A DNA stretch of 64,000 bases from Nitzschia sp. pyKryTriq1 (lineage: Eukaryota; Bacillariophyta; Bacillariophyceae; Bacillariales; Bacillariaceae): NCBI GenBank assembly GCA_956465555.1, contig OY101127.1, positions 558,001 through 622,000 of the forward strand, given 5' to 3'. The translations under genes were made by a program, and so were the position numbers. Shown in pieces: positions 9,152-19,416 of the stretch; position 1 is the stretch's first letter, and every line of letters starts with the position of its first letter. The notes below the pieces were generated by a model. It worked only from the letters and a program-made list of their open reading frames with translations. It was not told the DNA's origin and ran no database searches.

Positions 9152-10663
9152 TTACTGTCCTGCCGGCGTATCGCTCTTGGACTTTGCAAAAACGGTCGAT
9201 ATCGATTTGCTCGCTATGTTGTGAGCTCCCAGTTCATACTCTATGACATCGTCCAGGTTACAGTGCCCAATACTTTCTGTATTCCTTACAACATCTCCAC
9301 CTTTGTTTTGCATTTCCCGCAAGAGCCAATTGGAAAAGCCCGAGGAAGAATACACAATGGATTGGCATTGCTTCACCAATGCAAAGGTTCCTAGCAAGAC
9401 AGTCATTTCAAAAATAGGATCACTGGATGGCAGCTGATGTTCCCATCCTCCTTCGTCTGCTTGGAATCGAGGACGTTGGACAAACATCCAACGATACTGT
9501 GCAAATTGTTGGGCCTCGACAATGGCATTCGCATCGTCCGTTAGCAATATAATATTGCGGTGAATTTGAAAGGTTTTGCTGGACGCTGAAGCTGTGACAT
9601 TGAGATACTCAGAAATGGCATGGTATCGACGAGAACTATTTCCATGATGCAGAACATCGCCTCTGCGAACATGCATAACCGTACAAGGGACAGCGGAAGA
9701 GGGAATGGACGATTGCTGTTGCCCTTTCACAAATTCATATACTTTGTATCGTAGCCAAGTCTGAGGCCGGACAATATAGTCGGGGAGAAATTTTTGAGCC
9801 CGGGGTGACATTCGAGGAGGATTTAGATAGTCATAATCTCGATTGTACGAGGCCGGATCTTGAACGGGACACCTGCTCAAATTCAAGAAATAACAGTACA
9901 TGTTCAATAAGGGACAAGCTGGCACACTTGGAACTTTATTGGGTCGTTGCGCTTGGTCGGGTGCTGCGTAGTGCCAGGGTATTGATGTTATTTGCATGAC
10001 TTGATCATGCAACATTCCATATTGGAGTGTATGTATAAGATTGGTTATATCTGCGGACCACCCCGACGACCACATTCTGGTCGCAAAGAGATTGGAACAA
10101 TTTTTGGGGTTTCGAAACTGATGCTGGTAGACCTGGGTCAAATATTCTCGTTTGAGTGGGTTGGGAGCTGGCCGGAAGCAATACCCCGCGCCACTCTCAT
10201 TAAAGGGTTCCCAATCAGGATGATGAGTCCACCAATCATCAGCTTCTTGTTGACCTCGACTCCAAGGCAAACAGAACTGACCGCTTTGCACACTTGTGGC
10301 GTATGGTGCAATATCTTCCCAACGCAAAGGACTGGTAGTCTCGATCAGAGCTCTTTGATAGGTGTCGATACCATCAGCGACTTTGTATTTCAAAGCGACC
10401 CCAGGGCTCATGGTAGATTCCTTGGTGGCGGACACGGAAAGCAAGGAAAAATCATCTTGCCCGCCGATTTTCACGTTTCCCGGTTTCACGATAGTTGTCA
10501 AGTAGGAATGGGAATACTCATTTTGAAGGACGATACACAAGTACACAAGAACAATTCCGCAAAACATCAATGCACTGCCCCGTCTCGACAACACCGACGA
10601 GAGGAGCCTTGCGCCCAAGTCTTTTCTCCTCGGGCGCCAACGTTGATTCGGTTTTGGAATCAT
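9152..10663 (-). CDS. Type II membrane glycosyltransferase, fucosyltransferase (GT23-like) candidate
   Basis: This 503-residue protein has a short basic cytosolic N-terminus, one membrane anchor near residues 31 to 47 (ALMFCGIVLVYLCIVLQ) and a long lumenal part, the layout of Golgi glycosyltransferases. The strongest mark is VMHVRRGDVLHHGN in the C-terminal half, the HxRRGD donor-binding motif of the GT23 (FUT8/NodZ) and related O-fucosyltransferase families. It is followed by NIILLTDDANAI, the usual strand and acidic turn after that motif, and by VYSSSGFSNWLLREM, equivalent to the family's conserved late Ser-Gly segment. Upstream, CSNLFATRMWSSGWSADI resembles the acceptor-side region. Several N-glycosylation sequons are present. 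The likely reaction is fucose transfer from GDP-fucose to an N-glycan or other glycan. Donor and acceptor are inferred. It has no introns. The neighbouring sulfotransferase-type genes fit a shared role in the cell coat. Confidence 0.75.
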   Translation of the reverse strand: MIPKPNQRWRPRRKDLGARLLSSVLSRRGSALMFCGIVLVYLCIVLQNEYSHSYLTTIVKPGNVKIGGQDDFSLLSVSATKESTMSPGVALKYKVADGIDTYQRALIETTSPLRWEDIAPYATSVQSGQFCLPWSRGQQEADDWWTHHPDWEPFNESGAGYCFRPAPNPLKREYLTQVYQHQFRNPKNCSNLFATRMWSSGWSADITNLIHTLQYGMLHDQVMQITSIPWHYAAPDQAQRPNKVPSVPACPLLNMYCYFLNLSRCPVQDPASYNRDYDYLNPPRMSPRAQKFLPDYIVRPQTWLRYKVYEFVKGQQQSSIPSSAVPCTVMHVRRGDVLHHGNSSRRYHAISEYLNVTASASSKTFQIHRNIILLTDDANAIVEAQQFAQYRWMFVQRPRFQADEGGWEHQLPSSDPIFEMTVLLGTFALVKQCQSIVYSSSGFSNWLLREMQNKGGDVVRNTESIGHCNLDDVIEYELGAHNIASKSISTVFAKSKSDTPAGQ

Positions 10664-10898
10664 GATCCCTTTCGTTCAAGCGTTAACATGTCTTGAAAAA
10701 TAATTCGTTGTAGCAGCAGTGGAACAACTCCGAGACAAAGATGGAAGATCGGGGATGTTGGGGTACCACCAGTACATCTACTTGCTAGAGAAAGTTGCTG
10801 AAAACGAATATGGGCTATGGGCGGAGGCAGCACTTGTCTCTTTTCGTCGCATACTGTGGTATCATTATGTACGGTACCTGTATGTAATAGGGTCCCTA
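10664..10898. other. Short intergenic stretch before the copia insertion
   Basis: This is the 5' flank of the glycosyltransferase gene up to the left LTR. It continues on the other side of the element at 15477. The target-site repeat TCCCTA ends it at 10893-10898. Confidence 0.6.
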
Positions 10899-11241
10899 TG
10901 TTGCGATATGTTGATATCAGACTCATAGGACTAACTGAAATGGACACGTCAGTCTATACATATCAAGAGGTCTAATATAAGGGAGCTCACCGAGAACACT
11001 ATGTGAGAAGGGTATGCGAGAACCCTTATGAGAACACATATATGAGACACCCAAGAACCCTACATATGGGAACCCGAGAACCCCATAAACGAGAAGACAT
11101 ACACAATAAACGAGAAGACTATGGTACAGGAGAAAAAGACAAGAGTCTTGATAAGCTTACTCTTTTACAGAAGCAACACTTGATAAGCTAAAAATACCAT
11201 TTACTGCGATATACAAATAACGTGGTTGATCTTTCGTAACA
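10899..11241 (+). repeat. Left LTR of the copia element
   Basis: A 343 bp direct repeat beginning TGTTGCGATATG and ending TTTCGTAACA. By eye it matches the right copy base for base. It contains many GAGAAC/GAGAAG-type short repeats (ACCGAGAACAC, GCGAGAACCC, CCGAGAACCCC, ACGAGAAGAC). These may be internal regulatory repeats. Confidence 0.95.
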
Positions 11242-14200
11242 TACCGATCGGTACAAGACGTAAGACAATTGTGCACGTAAATTGATACCGAGTAAAGAAG
11301 ATAAGTACAAGTTATCGAGATAGGAAAAGATGTCAAACACTAACGGAACTACAACGGGAGAGAGGTCAATTAGGATATTGCCCTTCTCCGGACTTAAGAA
11401 AGATTGGGGAGTATGGAAGCAACAGTATGAGGCAAGGGCCTCTATGAAGGCACTACGTGTCGTACTACTGTCGGCTCCAGAAGACATCCCCAGAGACGCC
11501 GAAAGGATCGACGTCAGTACAGAAGAAGGGACCGCAAGAGAGACCCTAAGAATGAAGAATGCTACAGCATTTAATGATCTCACTCTGTCAATGGACAGCA
11601 GCACACAAGCTGGGAGGGTAGCCTTGAAGGCACTAAGGAGATGCATTACAGACGAATATGCCTCGGGGAATGCCGCCGACGCATGGCACAGAATGATAAA
11701 GAAGTTCGAGTCGAAGTCAGCTCCCACAAGAGCGAGACTCATGGAGCTGTACTACGGGGCGAAGTGCTCCATGAGAACACCTCCAGAAGATTACATAACG
11801 TACATGGACGATCTACGACTGAAATTAGAAGAAGCTGATGCGCCAGAGATCTCAGAAAAATGACTTCAAACTTACATTCGATAAAATCTACAAGAGCGGC
11901 AACAGTTTTGTCTGCGGAGTTGAATTAATCCCGGTGGGACAAAACCTCGCGATGCCGACACTCGATGCGGGTGCAAGCGTCTCATTTAATGAGGCACACT
12001 CAATGCTCGGACATGTCGGAAGCGACGTAATTAGGCGCACAGTTAAATTCTATGGCTGGAAACTGACGGGAAAACCGTCTCGCTGCGCATACTGCGCTGA
12101 AGCAAAGGCAAAACAACGCAGTGTTTCGAAAATACTGAATGAGAAGAGCAAGATCCCAGGAGAGAGGCTATTCATTGATATATCATCAATTAAGGGAGAA
12201 AGCTTCTCGAACTCAAAGTACTGGTTGATCGCACTGGACGATGCAACAGACTTTGGATGGTCATTCTTCTTACGAACCAAGAGCGAAACAGCGGGCAAAA
12301 TTATGCAACTCATAAATGAACTCAAGACGAAACACAAGCGCATCGTTAAATACATTCGCTGCGACAATGCAGGCGAAAACAAGGCAATTCAGAATAAATG
12401 CAGGGACGAAGCTCCACATATTATTTTTGAATTCACAGGAAGCGGGACACCGCAGAGAAATGGACGAGTTGAAAGGAAACTCGCCACACTATATGGAAGA
12501 ATTCGAGCTTCATACTTCTACTCATCCATCAATGGAGAACTACGTATCGGTACTTGGACAGAATGCGCCAACTACCACCAAGATACAGACAATATTCTCG
12601 TCACCGAATCAAAGCCGATCTCCTCACACAGACAAATGTACGAGGAAGATCCAGGTTATGCAAGACACCTACGAACTTTCGGAGAAGTCGGCATGGTTAC
12701 CTACTACGGTAAAATGCATAACAAATTGAGCGCTAGAGGAAGAGCTGCCATCTTCGTGGGTTACTCTCGTGATCACAGCGAAGATGTGTACCGTTTCGTG
12801 GACCTTGAAACTAAAGGTCTGCTAAACACTCGCGACATCCTCTGGCTGGATAAAACTTATGGCGAATACAAGGGCTATAATCAACGCCCTGCGGTAATTA
12901 CAATCGACGAAGACGAAGAGAATATTGACCCAAGCATCCTCGAAACGCGAATCGACAGCAACATGGTCGAAGCCATCGAGCCAATCTGGACAGAAGATGA
13001 TGCTGACCCAACAGAAGTTACAGATTCTGAAGCCGGAAGGGACGAAACGAACGAAACGAATCCTGAAAACAACGAAGAAGAGACTACCGCTACTGGAACT
13101 ATAACTACCGGCACAACACCAGAACAGAACGCGGAGCCTCAAGCCCAACAAAACGATCGGCCAACACGCCAAGATCGAGAGCTAAGACGATTGGAAACCT
13201 TTTGGAATCCAACACCTCGTCTACATACTACAGAAGAGGAAGAAAATGATCCGATTGCAGATGATCAATCAGGAAGGGAAACTGAGCAAAACAATGAAAA
13301 TTTGCTGCGCGACGAAAATGATTCAGAAGAGACGAACGAAATGATGGAGGAACCAACCAACTTTGAATCAGAATCCGTCAGCGACTTAGCAAAGCTTTTG
13401 ATTGAACATTGCTCATCGGACTACATATTGCATTCGACAGAGAAAGCCGAAATTGAATACGAAGAACCCGCTAACTTCGACGCAGCGTGGAATCACGAAG
13501 ATCCAGAACAGCGCGCAAGATGGCGAGTTGCCGTGGATAAGGAATTCCACGACATGAAGGAACGAGGAGTCTGGACCCTCTTCCCAAGGACTCAAATCCC
13601 GAACGATCGAAGATGCGTTAAATGCAAATGGGTTCTAAAAATAAAAAGAAACGGAAAATTCAGAGCGAGACTCGTCGCTTGTGGATACAGTCAAATCCCA
13701 GGTGTGGATTTCACTGACAGCTACGCGCCAGTTATCAACGACATAACTTTCCGCGTGATGATAATCATATCGATTCTCTACCACCTCGAGAACGTCATAA
13801 TCGATGTGGAGACCGCATTTTTGCACGGAGAATTGGAAGACGATATATTTATGGACGCACCACCAGGGCTTATGAATAATGGAATAAACGTGCGGGAGAA
13901 AAACGATCTATGCTGCAAACTGAACAAGTGCATCTACGGCTTGGTACAGTCAGCACGAATGTTCTTTAAGAAACTTGCGATCAAGCTTAAGAACATTGGA
14001 TTCGCACAAGGGTTGGCTGATCCGTGCCTCCTTACGCGAAATGACGAAAACGGAATGATTTTTATTGCAATCTACGTTGACGATTGCTATTGTTGCGGAA
14101 CGAAAGCAGCAATTAAAAATACAATTGAAGGGTTGAAGAGACAAGGCTTCACTCTCACTATCGAGAACGACATGACAGACTACTTGAGCTGTCACATCGA

Positions 14201-15133
14201 TTTCAACGCCGACCGAACTAAAGCAATAATGAGACAACCACATCTCATCAAGAATTTGCGCAAGAAATTTGGCAGTCTCGTTGAAACGATGACAAAGTAC
14301 AAAACCCCAGGTACTCCAAGTCAAGGGATCACTCGACCAGAGGATAAGAAACCGACAGTCACACTGGAGAAACATTCTCTCTACAGGTCAGGAGTCGGGA
14401 TGCTTTTATATCTCGTAAAGCACTCAAGACCCGACATCGCGAATGTTGTTCGCGAACTCTCCAAGGTTCTAGACTGCCCGACCGAAGCAGCATTCCAAGA
14501 AATGAAACGAACAATGAAGTTCGTACTCGATACAGAAAATTACGGATTGAAGATGGAGCCAAGATTCCCAGACACAACTGACAAGATGTGGAATCTAGTG
14601 GCTTATTCAGACAGCGATTGGGCTGGCGACAAAGAAACTCGAATCAGTGTATCCGGATTCGTAATCTTTTTGCTGGGAGTCCCGATAAGCTGGAAATCGA
14701 AAGCTCAAAAATCGATAACATTGAGCTCATCGGAAGCAGAACTTGTTGCGCTATCAGAAGCTGCAAAAGAAGTCAAGTTCATCGCCCAATTATTGATGAC
14801 TATGGGAATGAAAGTCAAGCTTCCAATAATTTGTCGCGTGGACAACATTGGAGCCATCTTCATGGCAGAAAACATTACGACTTCCTCCAGAGCCAAGCAT
14901 CTCGATCTACGAGCAAGATACATTACCGAATTCATTGATGATGGATTCGTCAAGATTATTTTCGTGAAGACTACTGAAAACCTCAGCGACTGGTTTACGA
15001 AAAATGTGAGTTCGCTGATTTATGATGATCACAAGCATGCATTCATCAAAGAGCGAGAGACTCAAAACAAGAAAGAAGACGACGATAAATGAGTCAGTCC
15101 TTCAACGGTTGAGTCTTACACCAACAGGAAGGG

Positions 15134-15476
15134 TGTTGCGATATGTTGATATCAGACTCATAGGACTAACTGAAATGGACACGTCAGTCTATACATATCA
15201 AGAGGTCTAATATAAGGGAGCTCACCGAGAACACTATGTGAGAAGGGTATGCGAGAACCCTTATGAGAACACATATATGAGACACCCAAGAACCCTACAT
15301 ATGGGAACCCGAGAACCCCATAAACGAGAAGACATACACAATAAACGAGAAGACTATGGTACAGGAGAAAAAGACAAGAGTCTTGATAAGCTTACTCTTT
15401 TACAGAAGCAACACTTGATAAGCTAAAAATACCATTTACTGCGATATACAAATAACGTGGTTGATCTTTCGTAACA
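15134..15476 (+). repeat. Right LTR of the copia element
   Basis: A direct copy of 10899-11241, preceded by the purine-rich AGGAAGGG primer tract and followed by the target repeat TCCCTA at 15477-15482. Confidence 0.95.
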
Positions 15477-15825
15477 TCCCTATGCTGCTATCGCTTTCGA
15501 ATGAATAAGCACTATCTAGAAGACAAATAATGATGTCTATTTCTAGCGCTATCGCGGTAGGGTGTACTGAGGGGGTATGGGAGGGAGGGTCGGCGAGTGC
15601 GGGAGATGGTGTACGTAGGTTATGTACTGGGGCCTACGTGGTTGTACATACAGTAACATTCCTGGATGATAATATCTTCACGGTATATCAGCGTCATCGT
15701 CCACGCGATCCATGCGGGCGTACGAAGTTCTTCAGCACGCTTTTATTGCTGTACTGTTGGTGCACCTGAAAGCCACAAAGCAAAACCACCACCCTTCTCG
15801 TTGTTGAATCGTCATCTCAGTTGTC
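15477..15825. other. Intergenic, upstream of the bZIP gene
   Basis: No gene is supported. This is the host flank restored after the copia element, including the likely bZIP promoter. A G-rich stretch (GAGGGGGTATGGGAGGGAGGG) lies near 15570. Nothing else stands out. Confidence 0.5.
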
Positions 15826-17004
15826 ATGGATCTGGAAGACGAATTGAATGCCAACGGAAAGAGAACGGGAGTCTTTCCGAGGATGGACAAAAATGGAGCC
15901 CCCTTGAGTGAAAAGAAATTGAGACGATTGGAAAAGAATCGATTGAGTGCCAGGGAATGCCGCCGACGTAAACGTGAGGCGACCGAGCACATGCAAAGGC
16001 AAATCAACATGCTGGAGGGAGAAAACTTGCGACTGAGACTGCAACTGCAGGTAAATGCACACTGTACTGACTGTACCGGTACAACAGGAGATCGCAGCAT
16101 CACATGGCTGGCATTGCATTGAGTTGCCTTGAGTTGTATTGCGCTTCACACAAAAAACATCGTTAGACTCATGATTTCGTCCGCTTGTTTTTCGCCATTC
16201 CCATAGGTTGGAGAAGAAGCCGAGGCTAGCACCCAAGAAGAGCAACAGAAACTTACTGGCGTCTTGGACGATTTGTTGAAGAGCGGAGCGTCGGAGGCAG
16301 AAATTTACACTCGAATTGAAGAATACAAGGAAAAGTTCGCGGACTATGGAAGGGATCGCCGATCAGGTATTGAGTTCCATCTCCGCAATATTGAACGACT
16401 TTTGATGCCCACACAGACAACCTCGGTAGTTCTAGCGACATTGCAAATGGGTAGTACTGCCGCGAATAGTGCAGCAGCAGGAAGTGGACCGGCAACGGCA
16501 CAGCCGGAAAATATGGATACCAATTCCACGGTACATGCCTCAGAGCGAAAGGTAGGGCCCTCCCCACCACTTTCGTCCTCTTCATCTGCTATTCTTTCTT
16601 CTTCGACGGCCCCTACGAATTTGGACGCCAAATCTCTGTTCCGGCATTTAGTTGAGATATTACAAGTGACGCCAGAACAGTCGGTAGCGCTGAAAGATTC
16701 TCGTTTTGTCGCTCAAGAAATGGATGAGTGTCTCAAGGCTAGTTTGGGAGTGTTGAAAGAACTACGACTACGACTCACACAATGTGGAGAAGATTTGGAA
16801 AACGAATTCAACAATGTGCGAAGTATTTTGACCCCGACCCAGGCCGCGAAGTTCTTGGTGTGGGTCGCCAACAATAAAGCTTGCATACACATGTTGAATG
16901 AACTCTGGAATCGAGTATATCCACAACATCAACAACAAGAACAACAGCACAGCTCAACACCCACGGACGAAGATGCTTTGCAATCGTCCGACCCATCACC
17001 CTAA
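15826..17004 (+). CDS. bZIP transcription factor
   Basis: Two exons, 15826-16050 and 16207-17004, join in phase 0 across a 156 bp GT-AG intron and encode 340 residues. The basic region lies near residues 32 to 55 (KLRRLEKNRLSARECRRRKR) and carries the diagnostic N-x7-R (NRLSARECR). It is followed by a leucine-zipper heptad region (HMQRQINMLEGENLRLRLQL) that ends exactly at the intron. The serine in place of the usual alanine (NRLSARECR) is tolerated in CREB/ATF-like and stramenopile bZIPs. The second exon encodes a helical region with HLRNIERLLMPTQTTSV and, near the C-terminus, RSILTPTQAAKFLVWVANNK. The latter resembles the PTQ-x-A-x-FL segment of some diatom bZIPs and of plant DOG1-like/TGA factors. 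A Q-rich tail follows. It is expected to act in the nucleus on ACGT-core sites, but the target genes are unknown. The first ATG after an in-frame stop was chosen. Confidence 0.9.
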
Positions 17005-17181
17005 AGACTGACACGAAAATCAGCTGTGAACTACTCTAGAGCGACCGGTATAGCTAGCAAACTGATAGATAAGTACTTCGAGATCGACTGCAATAACAAT
17101 ATAATGAGAGACAGTGTAGATGGATGTACACAGACTTGTAGTGTTGTTACTGCTTGTTTTTGATGTTAAGCTGCTGTGCTA

Positions 17182-18315
17182 TCATCGATCTTTTAGATAG
17201 CCTTCTAGAGCATTGCGAATTCTCTGATTGTACTCTTGTTCTCCTTCTGGTGTACTAGTTTCATAAAGGGCGCTCAAGCACATATCCACGGTGGTGCCTA
17301 CACGATAGGAGGACTGTACCATGGCGATAGATGCATCTTTGACGTCGTGGTTGGCCATGATCCACGTTTGGACTCGAACGTCAATGTCCTTTGTCGACGT
17401 AACGGTCGGATTCAGTAAATTGCAGGCTACTTCATACACTGGAATCGGGTCGTCCTCCACGCAGCGACCGGGTATGGTACCATACGACAGCGTCAACGCT
17501 TCCACAAAGGGCAAGCCTCCATCTCGACTCCGTACCCATTTTGTGAGTGATTGTGCCATGCGCTTGTCGTGTGTAGCAACTTGAATGTTGTAATTTTCGA
17601 CAAAATAGGGAGGCGCGCCCACTGTTGCCTGCCCCATGGTAGAGGGAGACGAAGGCAAGGACTTGAAAAATTCCGTCTTGTCTTTGCGCACTTTGGCCAG
17701 TGGCGTTTCATGGGGGTCAGCATGCCCGTACCAAAAGACTTGGACGCCCACCTGTTCTAATGCATGTCCCACGGTACGGGCCACCCAGCCGGATGGCAAT
17801 GTTGCGGCAAGATTCAAGGAGCTGGCAGAATGATACATCTTGTCTCTCTGAGGTATGATGCCCTTTGGGCAATCCATCTCCAATGTTCGAGTCCACTCTT
17901 CCAGGGAAACTAGCGGTATTTTTTCATCTACTTTTTTCTGAGACAGGGGAAGGACTGAGACATGATCCACCAAGCCAACTGTTGGATGCGCCGTAATCAG
18001 GGTTCCCTCGGGATCTCGGCGGGTTTGCTGCAAAGTGGAGGCGGCACTCGCCGCAATGTGCGACGCGAGGCTAGCCACCAAGGTAGGCGAACCAGCCACA
18101 TGAAACGAAGATCGGTCATAAGGCCCGTCGGCATAGGCGTGGACGACAGCCAGGGAGGAAGAAGACGACGATCGCCGCAACCTGACACATTCCTGCTGCG
18201 CCTCGAGGAGCAGTTGGAACAAGAAGGGAGCGCACCGTACTTGGCCTGCTGATACATAGATATTGCATGCGACGAGGCACCTGGAAAGTCGACTTGCCGA
18301 TTCTTTGGTCAACAT
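17182..18315 (-). CDS. Formiminotransferase N-domain-like protein (plant FTCD-like)
   Basis: The 377-residue protein resembles plant proteins annotated as formiminotransferase-cyclodeaminase-like, which carry only the formiminotransferase fold. Matching segments are the start (LVACNIYVSAGQ), HPTVGLVDHVSVLPLSQ (equivalent to the HPRLGVVDHI...PLSQ of plants), a VFWYGHA segment (plants have YLYGAA), APPYFVENYNIQVATHDKR (V-NYN-V) and VYEVACNLLNPT (plants EVACNLLNP). The family transfers a formimino or formyl group to tetrahydrofolate in animals. The plant and algal function is unsettled, so the reaction here is not assigned. No signal or transit peptide is clear. The ATG is at 18315; the frame extends three codons further only through a non-ATG codon. 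It has no introns and is convergent with the bZIP gene, 177 bp away. Confidence 0.78.
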   Translation of the reverse strand: MLTKESASRLSRCLVACNIYVSAGQVRCAPFLFQLLLEAQQECVRLRRSSSSSSLAVVHAYADGPYDRSSFHVAGSPTLVASLASHIAASAASTLQQTRRDPEGTLITAHPTVGLVDHVSVLPLSQKKVDEKIPLVSLEEWTRTLEMDCPKGIIPQRDKMYHSASSLNLAATLPSGWVARTVGHALEQVGVQVFWYGHADPHETPLAKVRKDKTEFFKSLPSSPSTMGQATVGAPPYFVENYNIQVATHDKRMAQSLTKWVRSRDGGLPFVEALTLSYGTIPGRCVEDDPIPVYEVACNLLNPTVTSTKDIDVRVQTWIMANHDVKDASIAMVQSSYRVGTTVDMCLSALYETSTPEGEQEYNQRIRNALEGYLKDR

Positions 18316-19416
18316 GATCTTCAATCTATCTCAATGGGCACAATGCGGTCCGCAATTGCTTTCTTCCCATCATGATTTTGTAGGCAGGATAGATGATAAA
18401 TGAGTCAGCAGTAAACGCTGGTAGCTGGTCTCTACTCTCTCTACTCTAGAGAGAGTCTACTACTATTAGTAGAGAGTAGAGCTACCAGTAGAGATAGCCA
18501 AGAAGAGAGAAAGCATCACGTCGGTCACCGGTCGCGGTCGCGTTTCCGTTCCGTTTTATTGCCTTACGAACTCTTCGCGCCGCGCTATGATCGAGTACCT
18601 GGCATTTCAGACTACTGGTACCGGTTGTTTGGTTTCTCGTCGACAGGTCGCTTCCGGAAACTGGAATTTCGGCCCTTTTTCCTGGATCCGGATGGCTCAT
18701 GATAAAATATTTAGGGTTGGTAATCGACGAAATTTCTGAAAAGTGTTTGTTCTTTAAGAGTTTCGACGCGAATCTTGGTGGCGGATGAACGCTTGCATCC
18801 CTCGCCCCCCGGATAACGCGCTTACGGATACGGTTGAGCAAACGTGCGGCTAATGGTTCCGCCGAATGTCTCCGAATATCAGAGACTGGCGAAGAACCTC
18901 GGCGATACCCAGCGAGGTTCGGCGAACATCGGAGGAGTTCCCTTCCCTCTATCAAGGTTTTGAGAATAGACGAAAACACTTGTAAAATAATCTCATAATT
19001 TCTATATCACGTTAGAGATAACGCAGGGCCGGGGCATAGGCCAACGAATTATCCCACTACCAAGTACTATACCATCGGTCTACAGTGTCCGAGAGAGTTG
19101 AGGGTTTGTTGGCGCCCGCACCACACTTCGTTAACCCACAGTCAAATTAGTCCTTTAGCCCGAATCCCTGAGCCGCTAGCCACAGCCTCTCTAGAGAACT
19201 CACGGATTTTAACATCCGCCTAATAAATAAACCAGGGAGAATTACTGTATCTACTATGTGCTTTTTACCACACGGTTCGTATGACGTATGAACGTCGTTG
19301 TTACACTCGGTCGGTATACCAGGTACTCGTACTTGTGCTAATTATTTTTTGCGATAGTAGCATAGGTGAACCTGCTGTGTTGTGTTCCTTCTAATTTCTA
19401 AAATGCATCTTTAACG
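18316..19416. other. Gene-poor intergenic region with a hairpin
   Basis: I see no convincing gene in these 1.1 kb. A minus-strand frame at 18482-18979 has no family resemblance and starts inside a palindromic repeat. The region holds the hairpin at 18418-18488. Around 18840 to 18930 there are several CGAACCTCGG/CCGAGG-like short inverted words. This may be a decayed element, but I could not name it. Confidence 0.45.
18418..18488. repeat. Inverted repeat (CTCTACT-type hairpin)
   Basis: The left arm CTGGTAGCT plus CTCTACTCTCT pairs with AGAGAGTAGAG plus AGCTACCAG on the right. The centre (CTCTAGAGAGAG) is itself palindromic. The arms belong to the same CTCTACT/AGTAGAG word family as the large tract near 53.2 kb. 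Confidence 0.8.

Larger units (their letters stand above)
10899..15476 (+). mobile_element. Ty1/copia LTR retrotransposon, diatom CoDi-like
   Basis: The element spans 4578 bp, with 343 bp LTRs that begin TGTTG and end TAACA. It is flanked by the target repeat TCCCTA (5 to 6 bp). Parts recognised in order are a gag-like region from 11330, a GAG-pre-integrase finger segment (HSMLGHVGSD with a later CAYC), a DDE integrase, a copia-type reverse transcriptase with the box IYVDDCY, and an RNase H domain (YSDSDWAGDKETR, then KSITLSSSEAE) ending near 15092. A purine tract (AGGAAGGG) directly precedes the right LTR. Integrase before reverse transcriptase defines Ty1/copia. The two LTRs look identical on reading, so the insertion is very young. 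It is close to whole, with perhaps one break. The host flanks rejoin cleanly around the target repeat. Confidence 0.95.

Noticed and set aside
18482-18979. 165-codon minus-strand frame
   Set aside because: It starts inside a palindromic repeat region, has no family resemblance and shows no other coding sign.
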